Origin: Candidatus Kaiserbacteria bacterium
GTDB lineage: Bacteria > Patescibacteriota > Minisyncoccia > Phycocordibacterales > UBA12088
Direction of reading: 5' to 3'
NCBI GenBank assembly: GCA_003561715.1
Contig: PWVU01000086.1
Span: 1 to 7,928 of the forward strand
DNA: 7,928 bases
Shown: positions 1-4,868 of the stretch, piece by piece
Position numbering within the stretch: the stretch's first letter is position 1
Layout of the letters: every line of letters starts with the position of its first letter
Translations under genes and position numbers: made by a program
The notes under the pieces: generated by a model
The model's input: only the letters and a program-made list of their open reading frames with translations
Databases searched by the model: none
What the model was told of the DNA's origin: nothing

Positions 1-719
1 AGATTGACGATAAAGATCTTCTTTTCGTCCATCAACTTGCGCATGTCAAATGCCGAGCGCGGCTGACCGATGATATTGCGCACAAGCGCATTGCTCGCAA
101 ATTGCCCGATCTTATTCTGAATTGCCGGTGTCGCCTCGGCGGCAAAGCGGTCGGTGTATTTGGCAAACTCATCGAGCCAGAAGGAGCGCACGGTCGGATC
201 GGTCGCATTCTCGACCACCTTGTTCCGAAACTCTTTATCGGTATACATGCGGTTCACCGCAAGGAGGGTCGCGCCGGGGTATTCAAGTAATGCCAAGAGT
301 GTATTTTGCAAAATGTACGCCATGCGCGCGCTCCACGCGTCGACCCAGATCTTTTCAAAGGTCGCCATCAATCCGTTTACCACCAAGTGTCGCTTGTCTG
401 CCTCGACATCTTCCATGACATTGAACGAGATCGGATAGCTCAGGTCGAACGGCGCAAAGTAGAGCACATCTTTGATGCGATCCTCCGGCACATACTCAAG
501 AAGCTTCTCGGCGGTAGACCCGTGCGGATCGATGAAGGTGACACCATTGCCGTTCTGAATATCCTGCACCGCCATGTTCTCAAGCAAGGTCGACTTGCCC
601 ATACCGGTCTTGCCGATGACATACGAGTGACGCAGGCGATCATCATCCTTGATGCCAAACGGCACCTCACGCCCACGCGCATCGGTCTTGGCAAAGTACG
701 TTATCCGATTAGGATGCAT
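1..719 (-). CDS. VirD4/TraG/HerA-like type IV secretion ATPase, 5' part only
   Basis: This is the N-terminal 239 residues of a P-loop ATPase of the DUF87/TraG-VirD4 type; the reading frame is open to the window edge, so the C-terminal part is missing. Translating the minus strand from ATG at 719 gives a Walker A box GKTGMGKST at residues 36-44 and a FIDPHG strand at 62-67, as in HerA/VirD4-like pumps of conjugation and type IV secretion. The visible end, KKIFIVN, probably leads into the second core strand. There is no transmembrane segment before the P-loop, unlike classical VirD4 coupling proteins, so the protein is probably cytoplasmic or membrane-recruited. Such short P-loop-first ATPases are, to my knowledge, common in Parcubacteria. 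Its role in DNA or protein transfer is inferred from family membership. ATG 719 is chosen because a TATACT box lies 6 nt upstream and the conserved-looking sequence begins right after it. Confidence 0.85.
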   Translation of the reverse strand, partial: MHPNRITYFAKTDARGREVPFGIKDDDRLRHSYVIGKTGMGKSTLLENMAVQDIQNGNGVTFIDPHGSTAEKLLEYVPEDRIKDVLYFAPFDLSYPISFNVMEDVEADKRHLVVNGLMATFEKIWVDAWSARMAYILQNTLLALLEYPGATLLAVNRMYTDKEFRNKVVENATDPTVRSFWLDEFAKYTDRFAAEATPAIQNKIGQFASNALVRNIIGQPRSAFDMRKLMDEKKIFIVN

Positions 720-725
720 AGGGTT

Positions 726-731
726 AGTATA
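726..731 (-). promoter_or_regulatory. -10-like TATACT box for the ATPase gene
   Basis: The minus strand reads GGGTATACTAACCCTATG. The hexamer ends 6 nt before the ATG at 719, so transcription would start at or next to the start codon and the mRNA would be leaderless. No -35 match and no Shine-Dalgarno sequence are visible. The same box recurs before other genes in the window. Confidence 0.5.
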
Positions 732-749
732 CCCGATTTTTGGTGAGAA

Positions 750-770
750 GTGGGTAGTGGGTAGTGGGTA
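750..770. repeat. Three perfect GTGGGTA heptads
   Basis: GTGGGTA occurs three times in a row, preceded by the variant GTGAGAA at 743-749. It belongs to the same 7-nt repeat family found at 2770-2804 and, inverted, at 1176-1189 and 3236-3256. It lies just upstream of the ATPase gene promoter and just past the terminator of cassette A. It resembles the short tandemly repeated heptamers known from cyanobacteria in style, not in sequence. Confidence 0.85.
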
Positions 771-799
771 GAAAAAAGTGTGCCGACGTATGGTCGGCA
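771..799 (-). terminator. Intrinsic terminator of cassette A
   Basis: On the minus strand a perfect 7-bp stem TGCCGAC/GTCGGCA with loop CATAC is followed after CAC by six T residues. It lies 21 nt past the stop codon of the small gene at 821-991. Cassette B has the same stem in the same place. Confidence 0.85.
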
Positions 800-820
800 A
801 ATCATGAGGTGGAGTATCTG

Positions 821-991
821 TTATTGTATTGGGGGTGTGACTTTTTCCATTAGCTTTTTGAAAAGATAGACTCCAATGGACCCCAATGCGAATGCGAAAA
901 TAAAATTTCCCATTCCGAGCATATAAGAGCCTGCAGAAAATAGAATTGACGTTACTGACAGCAAAGCCAAGAAAGCCGGGTTCTTAAGCAT
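821..991 (-). CDS. Small two-helix membrane protein, cassette A copy (56 aa)
   Basis: The product is a 56-residue, mostly hydrophobic protein of unknown family. Two membrane helices are likely, about residues 5-25 and 27-47, separated by MGNF, with a basic tail KKLMEK and the ending TPPIQ. I chose ATG 991 rather than the in-frame ATG at 1009 because it has GGAGG nine nt upstream (minus strand GGAGGGTAGAGACG-ATG). It also matches the start of the paralogue at 2882-3049. The two proteins share MGN-F/Y-IF, IGV-Y/F-L and the P-x-IQ ending. The gene has its own promoter, structured leader and terminator, so it is transcribed alone. Conservation of the reading frame and the C-terminal motif in the second copy argues that it is coding. 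Its function is not recognised; a role in the envelope or as a type I toxin-like peptide is only a hypothesis. Confidence 0.75.
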   Translation of the reverse strand: MLKNPAFLALLSVTSILFSAGSYMLGMGNFIFAFALGSIGVYLFKKLMEKVTPPIQ

Positions 992-1010
992 CGTCTCTAC
1001 CCTCCACACC

Positions 1011-1029
1011 TCCCGAGAACACCTCGGGA
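1011..1029 (-). promoter_or_regulatory. Leader hairpin upstream of the small gene, cassette A
   Basis: TCCCGAG/CTCGGGA forms a perfect 7-bp stem with a 5-nt loop. On the minus strand the 3' arm runs into GGGAGGTGTGGAGGG, so pairing would cover the first GGGAGG and sit next to the second, better-placed GGAGG. The hairpin is kept, and lengthened by one G-C pair, in cassette B. This suggests control of translation initiation or of transcript stability. Confidence 0.55.
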
Positions 1030-1057
1030 TCCTGACAAAGACACTACAATATCGATG

Positions 1058-1066
1058 TATATAGCA
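1058..1066 (-). promoter_or_regulatory. Extended -10 promoter of the small gene, cassette A
   Basis: The minus strand reads CTTGCTATATACATCG, that is TG-C-TATATA, an extended -10 form. A start near 1051 would give a leader of about 60 nt containing the hairpin. No convincing -35 is seen. The block is conserved in cassette B at 3119-3127. Confidence 0.55.
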
Positions 1067-1126
1067 AGTATCGTGAGCACGCGAATAAGCCCCGCTCGCT
1101 TAGAACTACTCATGCAATATCACACT

Positions 1127-1166
1127 TCTTGTTACATCGTGTCCGGCCGGACACGATGTAACAAGA
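1127..1166. repeat. Perfect 40-bp palindrome, cassette A
   Basis: A 20-nt arm (1127-1146, containing GTTACATCGTGTCCGG) is followed without spacer by its exact reverse complement (1147-1166), centred on CCGG/CCGG. It lies 24 nt past the stop codon of the transpeptidase gene and about 60 nt upstream of the small gene's promoter. No T-run follows on the minus strand, so it is a poor intrinsic terminator. A protein-binding or recombination site, or a transcript 3'-end stabiliser, would fit. Confidence 0.9.
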
Positions 1167-1175
1167 GCTACACGC

Positions 1176-1189
1176 CAACCACTACTCAC
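1176..1189. repeat. Inverted heptad repeats at the right end of cassette A
   Basis: Read on the minus strand these are GTGAGTA and GTGGTTG, the same heptad family as 743-770 in opposite orientation. They abut the TGA stop (1190-1192) of the transpeptidase gene. Confidence 0.7.
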
Positions 1190-2713
1190 TCACTCTTCGT
1201 CCACATACCCAACTCTTTCCGATGACTGCGCTTGTGGAGACTCTGCGTCACGCGACTCAATACTATAGTATCTACGCACATATGCATGTAGCGTGCGCAC
1301 CGCATCAACAGCATCCTCGGCACCAAGTACCACAAACAGAATCGGATGTATTTCCCCGTAGATCTCCATATGATAGATGACCAGCACATTGCCATGGGGA
1401 TCGGTACTGGTACTCACCACTCCACCCACAAACGACGGGAGGTTCTCATCGATATTGAAATTATGCAACTCATCAAAGGGGTAAATGGAGTATGCGGTCA
1501 TATCGGGGTCACCGCGCGTTACATGCAAGACCGCGCTGCGGTTTTGGTGCAGATGCGCCGCAAGTGTCAGCATATCTCCCGCCGTGGTTATAGTTTCGGC
1601 ATCTGCGCCGACCGGGTCTTTCAGTACCGTATGGGGCATTCCCAATGCATTGGCTTTGTTGCTTACCAACGTACCAAAACGTTGTCTGCCTATCACATGC
1701 ACAAGCGCTTGCGCCGCTTCTGCGGACCCCTCACGCAACAGGGGAAATAAAAGTGAATATGCCGAAAGCTGTTGTCCTTCATACAAGCGCGGCACCGTGG
1801 TACTGGCAAGCATTGCGGGCGTGACCGTAATAGTGCGATCGAAGTTTACAAAGTCAGCCGCCACCAACGCCGTCATAAGGGTAGCAAGTGAGCCCATAGG
1901 CTTGATGGCATCCCGCTCAGTATGCGCCAAGATCAGCCCGGTTGCCAGATCAGCCACCACATACGCCTCAGCATCCAAAACGGGCGGCGGCGGTCCACCA
2001 TTGCCTGCGACGCGATACGCACTTTCGTACACCAACACAGGCGTGCCGACCGCAACCTGCGCAAAGAGTGCTTCCGCATCCTCGTCAGCAAGTCGAATAC
2101 ACCCACCGGAATAGCCCTCCGGCACAGGAGTACCATCCACGTAATGCGGCCATCCATGAATAAAAAAATTGCCTTGAAACGCCATACTCCATGGCTGATA
2201 CACATTCCCGAATGACGAGAAGTGATTTTCATTCTTGAACTGCACCGCATACAGTCCGGCAGGCGTCTCCCACCAGGACCCTTTCCGACCCTTCGAGAGT
2301 ATCGGCGCCTCAAACATGACCCTGTCTTGCTCGTACAACCTGACCCGCATTTCAGAGAGGTCTGCTTCAATAAATGTCGTTTCTTCTTGCATCAATGCGG
2401 CACGTACCTGCTCAAAAAAAGCCTTACTTTCAAAAACCGCGTGCGCACCATACGTGAGTACTTCGGTCTCCCCTTCACCATAGTCAACCGTCAATGCAAG
2501 GAGTGGCACAACCGGCTCCTGGTGCACGACAAGCGCAAAAACGGTCATACCCGAGGCGAGAAGCAACAGCATGCCCGCCAGAATCCACGGGAGTACACTG
2601 CGAGACGGCTCCGCCGTCGGCGCAGTTTGGGAGAGTCCGGTGACACGCACAGGTGCATCCGATGTATCTCGCCGAGCAGACATGCCAGTTTGTATAGGGG
2701 TCGGTGCGTACAT
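1190..2713 (-). CDS. L,D-transpeptidase (YkuD) fused to a degenerate S11/PBP-like domain
   Basis: The 507-residue protein has a cytoplasmic N-terminus, one membrane anchor at about 41-63, and two extracytoplasmic domains. Residues about 120-231 form a YkuD L,D-transpeptidase domain with the catalytic pattern H186-G187 ... S202-G-G-C205-I-R207, so the nucleophilic Cys, the His and the Arg are present. It should make 3-3 peptidoglycan cross-links or attach proteins to the wall. Residues about 248-475 match the layout of D-alanyl-D-alanine carboxypeptidases (peptidase S11), but all three penicillin-binding motifs are changed: SxxK reads S275-L-A-T278, SxN reads S330-A-E332, and the KTG region reads GGVVST at 430-435. 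That domain is probably a non-catalytic peptidoglycan-binding module. ATG 2713 follows GAGGT at a short distance; a TATACT box lies 16 nt upstream. The stop abuts the heptads of cassette A. Confidence 0.9.
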   Translation of the reverse strand: MYAPTPIQTGMSARRDTSDAPVRVTGLSQTAPTAEPSRSVLPWILAGMLLLLASGMTVFALVVHQEPVVPLLALTVDYGEGETEVLTYGAHAVFESKAFFEQVRAALMQEETTFIEADLSEMRVRLYEQDRVMFEAPILSKGRKGSWWETPAGLYAVQFKNENHFSSFGNVYQPWSMAFQGNFFIHGWPHYVDGTPVPEGYSGGCIRLADEDAEALFAQVAVGTPVLVYESAYRVAGNGGPPPPVLDAEAYVVADLATGLILAHTERDAIKPMGSLATLMTALVAADFVNFDRTITVTPAMLASTTVPRLYEGQQLSAYSLLFPLLREGSAEAAQALVHVIGRQRFGTLVSNKANALGMPHTVLKDPVGADAETITTAGDMLTLAAHLHQNRSAVLHVTRGDPDMTAYSIYPFDELHNFNIDENLPSFVGGVVSTSTDPHGNVLVIYHMEIYGEIHPILFVVLGAEDAVDAVRTLHAYVRRYYSIESRDAESPQAQSSERVGYVDEE

Positions 2714-2729
2714 ACCTCTAACACGGGAA

Positions 2730-2735
2730 AGTATA
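2730..2735 (-). promoter_or_regulatory. -10-like TATACT box for the transpeptidase gene
   Basis: The minus strand reads CAGGTATACTTTCCCGTG, and the ATG lies 16 nt after the hexamer, giving a leader of about 9 nt that includes TTAGAGGT. No -35 element is visible; the GG before the box is shared with other boxes in the window. Confidence 0.5.
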
Positions 2736-2769
2736 CCTGATATTTTGGCGAGTGGTGAGTGGGATATTG

Positions 2770-2804
2770 GTGAGTAGTGGGTAGTGGGTGGTGGGTGGTG
2801 AGCA
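2770..2804. repeat. Five heptad repeats, left end of cassette B
   Basis: The units are GTGAGTA, GTGGGTA, GTGGGTG, GTGGGTG and GTGAGCA, with a strict 7-nt period. This run is longer and more varied than in cassette A. Further related bases occur at 2751-2762 (GTGGTGAGTGGG). Confidence 0.85.
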
Positions 2805-2834
2805 GAAAAGAAAAGTGCCGACGTGTGGTCGGCA
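2803..2834 (-). terminator. Intrinsic terminator of cassette B
   Basis: On the minus strand the stem TGCCGAC/GTCGGCA with loop CACAC is followed by ACTTTTCTTTTCTGCT. The stem is identical to that of cassette A, with one loop change. It lies 47 nt past the stop of the small gene. Confidence 0.8.
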
Positions 2835-2881
2835 AGACATACATGATGAGAAAAGTGTTTATTCTTTTTTGGGAATGTAGT

Positions 2882-3049
2882 TCATTGTATTGTGGGTGCG
2901 GCTTTTTTCATAGCCACCCAAAGAAGAAAAACTCCAATTGCCACAAATGCCAATCCGAATATATAATTCCCCATTGCCACGATTAAACTGCCTATCAGCC
3001 ATGCAAGAACGGCACAAAGTGTAGTCGCCAGTAAAGCCAAGTTCCTCAT
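2882..3049 (-). CDS. Small two-helix membrane protein, cassette B copy (55 aa)
   Basis: This is the paralogue of the protein at 821-991. It starts MRNLALLATTLC, contains MGNYIFGLAF and IGVFLLW, and ends KKAAPTIQ before TGA. Two membrane helices are likely at about 3-24 and 28-47. ATG 3049 lies behind AGAGGGTAGAGACA on the minus strand, which is nearly the same leader as in cassette A. The two proteins share the length, the MGN-F/Y-IF turn, IGV-F/Y-L, a basic stretch and the P-x-IQ ending, but many helix positions differ. This is the pattern expected of selection on hydrophobicity and the ends. An overlapping longer frame (2859-3128, minus) reads through the promoter and leader and is unlikely to be real. 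The function is unknown. Confidence 0.72.
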   Translation of the reverse strand: MRNLALLATTLCAVLAWLIGSLIVAMGNYIFGLAFVAIGVFLLWVAMKKAAPTIQ

Positions 3050-3068
3050 TGTCTCTACCCTCTATACC

Positions 3069-3088
3069 TCCCGAGGACCGCCTCGGGA
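3069..3088 (-). promoter_or_regulatory. Leader hairpin upstream of the small gene, cassette B
   Basis: TCCCGAGG/CCTCGGGA is an 8-bp perfect stem with a 4-nt loop. Compared with cassette A it gains a G-C pair, with both sides differing. The minus-strand 3' arm overlaps GGGAGG, followed by AGAGGG closer to the ATG. Confidence 0.55.
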
Positions 3089-3118
3089 TCCTGATAAAGA
3101 CACTACAATATCGATATA

Positions 3119-3127
3119 TATATAGCA
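3119..3127 (-). promoter_or_regulatory. Extended -10 promoter of the small gene, cassette B
   Basis: The minus strand reads CTTGCTATATATATATCG, that is TG-C-TATATA as in cassette A, with two extra bases downstream. It would drive a transcript of about 300 nt ending at the terminator at 2803-2834. Confidence 0.55.
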
Positions 3128-3189
3128 AGTATTGGGAGCCCGCGAATAAGCCCCACTCGTTTGGAACTACTCATGCATCATCACACTTC

Positions 3190-3225
3190 TTGTTACATCA
3201 TGTCCGGCCGGACACGATGTAACAA
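3190..3225. repeat. 36-bp palindrome with one mismatch, cassette B
   Basis: Arms 3190-3207 and 3208-3225 are reverse complements except at 3200/3215. There the plus strand would pair A with C, but RNA made from the minus strand would pair U with G. The centre is CCGG/CCGG as in cassette A. It lies 16 nt past the stop of the DUF4015 gene with no T-run after it. Confidence 0.88.
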
Positions 3226-3235
3226 AACTACACAC

Positions 3236-3256
3236 CACCCACTACTCACCACTCAC
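3236..3256. repeat. Inverted heptads overlapping the end of the DUF4015 gene
   Basis: On the minus strand these read GTGAGTG, GTGAGTA, GTGGGTG. The codons for the last residues VSGE and the TAG stop of the upstream gene fall inside this run, so the repeat supplies the end of the protein. Confidence 0.8.
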
Positions 3257-4642
3257 CCTCTCAACCACTTGTCGCAAACTGGTGTAGCGATTGCCCGGAT
3301 CCCAAAAGATCCACGAGTGAAGCCCTGCGTCCTCATTACCTCGAATTTGCGCGCGGATCGCCGCCGCATCATACGTGCCGCCGTAGTTGAAATCCTGCAA
3401 CCACGGACGCATCACATTGGCATCATACACTTCTTTCGTATAGCGACCGGTAAATACGCGCTCGGTAGTCGTTGCGGTTGTGGTTCCAACTGCGGGTATC
3501 ACACGCGTCTCATAGATGCGCTCACTCGTAAGGGTCGGCACCGGACTCGTCTGTGCGATCGTTCGCCGCACGCCGTCGCCCATTGAGCGCAATATGATCT
3601 CATACGGGTAGTTATTGGGGTTATCAAAGCCGAACGACCCGCGCGGGTAGTGGCTCGGGTAGACCATCGGCATAAGGTAGTCGAAGTATGGCAATGCGCG
3701 CTCCAACACTTGCCCGATGCCAAGATCGTCCGTATTGCTGGTGGTAAAGCCAAAGAGATCGGCAGAAAGCACGGGTGGCTCCACTCCGCGCGGATACTGC
3801 GCAGAATCGGTCAGCTCCGCATGGAGATACACGAAGAATCGCTCAAGCGCTTCTGCGCGCGACATGTCTTTCGAGAACGGATAGTACACATCGTGCATAG
3901 GACCGTCCGAAGGAAATCGCACGTAATCAAAATTGAGTTCATCAAACCCGAGTTTGTGTGACTCGCGCGCCACCTCGAGTATGTACTCCCAAAATGGCTG
4001 CGCCGAAACATCGATGAAGTTGAGTCCTTTGTTGTCGCGCCACACCTCTAAAGGATCACTTGCGCGCTTGACCGCAAACTCCGGGTGCTTCGTTGCATAC
4101 AAGGGGTCTTGGAAGACCGTTATGCGCGCGATCGTGTAGATACCTTTCTCCTTGAGCGATGCGACAAAGGCACGCATATCTCTTGCGCCACACTTGTCGG
4201 AGCGATACGGAGCGACTGCGGGATTGTCGGTCGGAAATGCAATGCCGCCGGTATAGTCCTTCACGTCGATCACAACCGCGTTGAGTTCGGTCTCTTCGAT
4301 AAAGCGCACGAGATCTGCGCGGAACGACGGTGTGCCGACCACGCACTGGGTCATGTAGATGCCTTTGAGTGGGACGGGCGTCGGCACATAGAATGCGGCA
4401 AAGTCCCCACGGTCGATTTCCGGCTCGGGCTCCGACTCCTCAATAGGCGGCGTTTCGATCGGCTCTTCGAAAACCTCCTCGACAACTTCTGATTCAGGAC
4501 CACCCTCCTGTTCGTAAGTTATGTGCGACCCAAGAAAACCGGATGCACTCACTCCTACAATACCAATAAGAACCACACCACCGACTGCGGCAAGCGTGAG
4601 TGTTACGCCCGATATACTTGCCCGTTCGTCCTTGCGTTTCAT
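3242..4642 (-). CDS. DUF4015-type putative glycoside hydrolase, membrane-anchored
   Basis: The 466-residue protein has a signal anchor at about 11-33, an acidic Pro/Glu-rich linker at 44-78, and a TIM-barrel-like DUF4015 (putative glycoside hydrolase) domain from about 92 to 455. Recognisable strands are KGIYMT (93-98), VVIDVKDYTG (123-132), IARITVFQDP (171-180), LNFDYVRFPSDG (236-247), DYLMPMVYPSHY (321-332) and HSWIFWDPGNRYT (442-454). Asp and Glu residues in the strand ends (D126, D129, D239) are candidate catalytic or binding residues, by analogy with such barrels. It probably acts outside the membrane on a wall or surface polysaccharide; the substrate is unknown. A Thr/Val-rich stretch at about 367-402 interrupts the domain before RPWLQDF and looks like an inserted loop. 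ATG 4642 is supported by MKRK before the anchor and a TATACT box 7 nt upstream. Its last codons lie in cassette B heptads. Confidence 0.88.
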   Translation of the reverse strand: MKRKDERASISGVTLTLAAVGGVVLIGIVGVSASGFLGSHITYEQEGGPESEVVEEVFEEPIETPPIEESEPEPEIDRGDFAAFYVPTPVPLKGIYMTQCVVGTPSFRADLVRFIEETELNAVVIDVKDYTGGIAFPTDNPAVAPYRSDKCGARDMRAFVASLKEKGIYTIARITVFQDPLYATKHPEFAVKRASDPLEVWRDNKGLNFIDVSAQPFWEYILEVARESHKLGFDELNFDYVRFPSDGPMHDVYYPFSKDMSRAEALERFFVYLHAELTDSAQYPRGVEPPVLSADLFGFTTSNTDDLGIGQVLERALPYFDYLMPMVYPSHYPRGSFGFDNPNNYPYEIILRSMGDGVRRTIAQTSPVPTLTSERIYETRVIPAVGTTTATTTERVFTGRYTKEVYDANVMRPWLQDFNYGGTYDAAAIRAQIRGNEDAGLHSWIFWDPGNRYTSLRQVVERVSGE

Positions 4643-4649
4643 AGAGCAA

Positions 4650-4655
4650 AGTATA
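4650..4655 (-). promoter_or_regulatory. -10-like TATACT box for the DUF4015 gene
   Basis: The minus strand reads GAGGTATACTTTGCTCTATG: seven nt separate the hexamer from the ATG, placing the start site at about the first codon. No Shine-Dalgarno and no -35 are visible, so a leaderless transcript is likely. Confidence 0.55.
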
Positions 4656-4748
4656 CCTCAAATACCTATAGATGTACGACTTGGAAGAATGAAGCTCCCA
4701 AGTGCCGGCATTAGCTTACATGCAAGGCGACGTTGTCTCAAGCAAGAT

Positions 4749-4768
4749 CACTCCAGTTAACTGGAGTG
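4749..4768. repeat. Perfect 20-bp palindrome in the rsmI-DUF4015 spacer
   Basis: CACTCCAGTT is followed by its exact reverse complement. It is the only clear structure in the 226-bp spacer 4643-4868, which otherwise holds no ORF or RNA gene that I can support. On the minus strand it is followed by ATCTTGCTTG, so it could act as a weak terminator for rsmI or as an operator. A TGATCGG direct repeat lies further towards rsmI, near 4795-4818. Confidence 0.6.
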
Positions 4769-4868
4769 CCGGGAGTGCATACAACACTGAGAATTGATCG
4801 GACCGAGGAATGATCGGGCGCGGTATTGGCGAGTGCAATGTCGAGTCTTTCCCTTGGATTGCGATCTT

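Larger units (their letters stand above)
743..1189 (-). repeat. Cassette A: duplicated small-membrane-protein unit
   Basis: This is one of two related units (the other at 2770-3249). Both contain the same parts in the same order: heptad repeats, TGCCGAC/GTCGGCA terminator, small membrane ORF, leader hairpin, extended -10, a block holding GCGAATAAGCCCC, a palindrome centred on CCGGCCGG, and inverted heptads. By eye, about 85% of bases match across 1000-1189 versus 3050-3249, while the ORFs are much less alike. No transposase is present. It is either a non-autonomous mobile unit or a segmental duplication kept between envelope genes. Confidence 0.75.
2770..3249 (-). repeat. Cassette B: duplicated small-membrane-protein unit
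   Basis: This is the second copy of the unit at 743-1189, with the same order of parts. Its ends carry a 13-nt perfect inverted repeat, GTGAGTAGTGGGT, at 2770-2782 and as its reverse complement at 3237-3249. It lies between the transpeptidase promoter and the end of the DUF4015 gene, and its right end overlaps the last codons of that gene. No transposase and no target-site duplication were recognised. Confidence 0.75.

Noticed and set aside
102..746. Plus-strand open frames opposite the ATPase gene
   Set aside because: They are antisense to a gene with a clear Walker A motif and have no protein-like features of their own.
1127..1166. Integron attC site (GTTACAT ... ATGTAAC ends)
   Set aside because: The ends do not fit GTTRRRY/RYYYAAC, the palindrome is perfect without the unpaired bases and internal boxes of attC, and no integrase is present.
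2545..2844. Minus-strand open frame giving a Thr/His/Pro-rich peptide (TTHHPLPTTH)
   Set aside because: It is the translation of the heptad repeats continued out of frame into the transpeptidase gene; no separate start signal or protein-like composition.
1190..2884. Recoded TGA as in Gracilibacteria/SR1
   Set aside because: TGA ends the transpeptidase and the cassette B protein at sensible places, and tryptophans in the proteins are encoded by TGG where I checked.
2859..3128. 89-aa minus-strand open frame over cassette B
   Set aside because: It reads in another frame through the promoter, leader hairpin and small gene. The 55-aa frame has the matching paralogue, start and Shine-Dalgarno, so the longer frame is a shadow.
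743..3249. Classical insertion sequence
   Set aside because: There is no transposase-like ORF and no recognisable target-site duplication; the only ORF is a 55-56 aa membrane protein.
743..3256. CRISPR array based on short regular repeats
   Set aside because: The repeats are 7 nt long with no spacers and no cas genes; they are tandem heptads.
4745..4800. tRNA-like anticodon arm (CTCCAGTTAACTGGAG)
   Set aside because: There is no acceptor stem, D arm or GTTCGA-type T arm on either strand; it is a simple palindrome.
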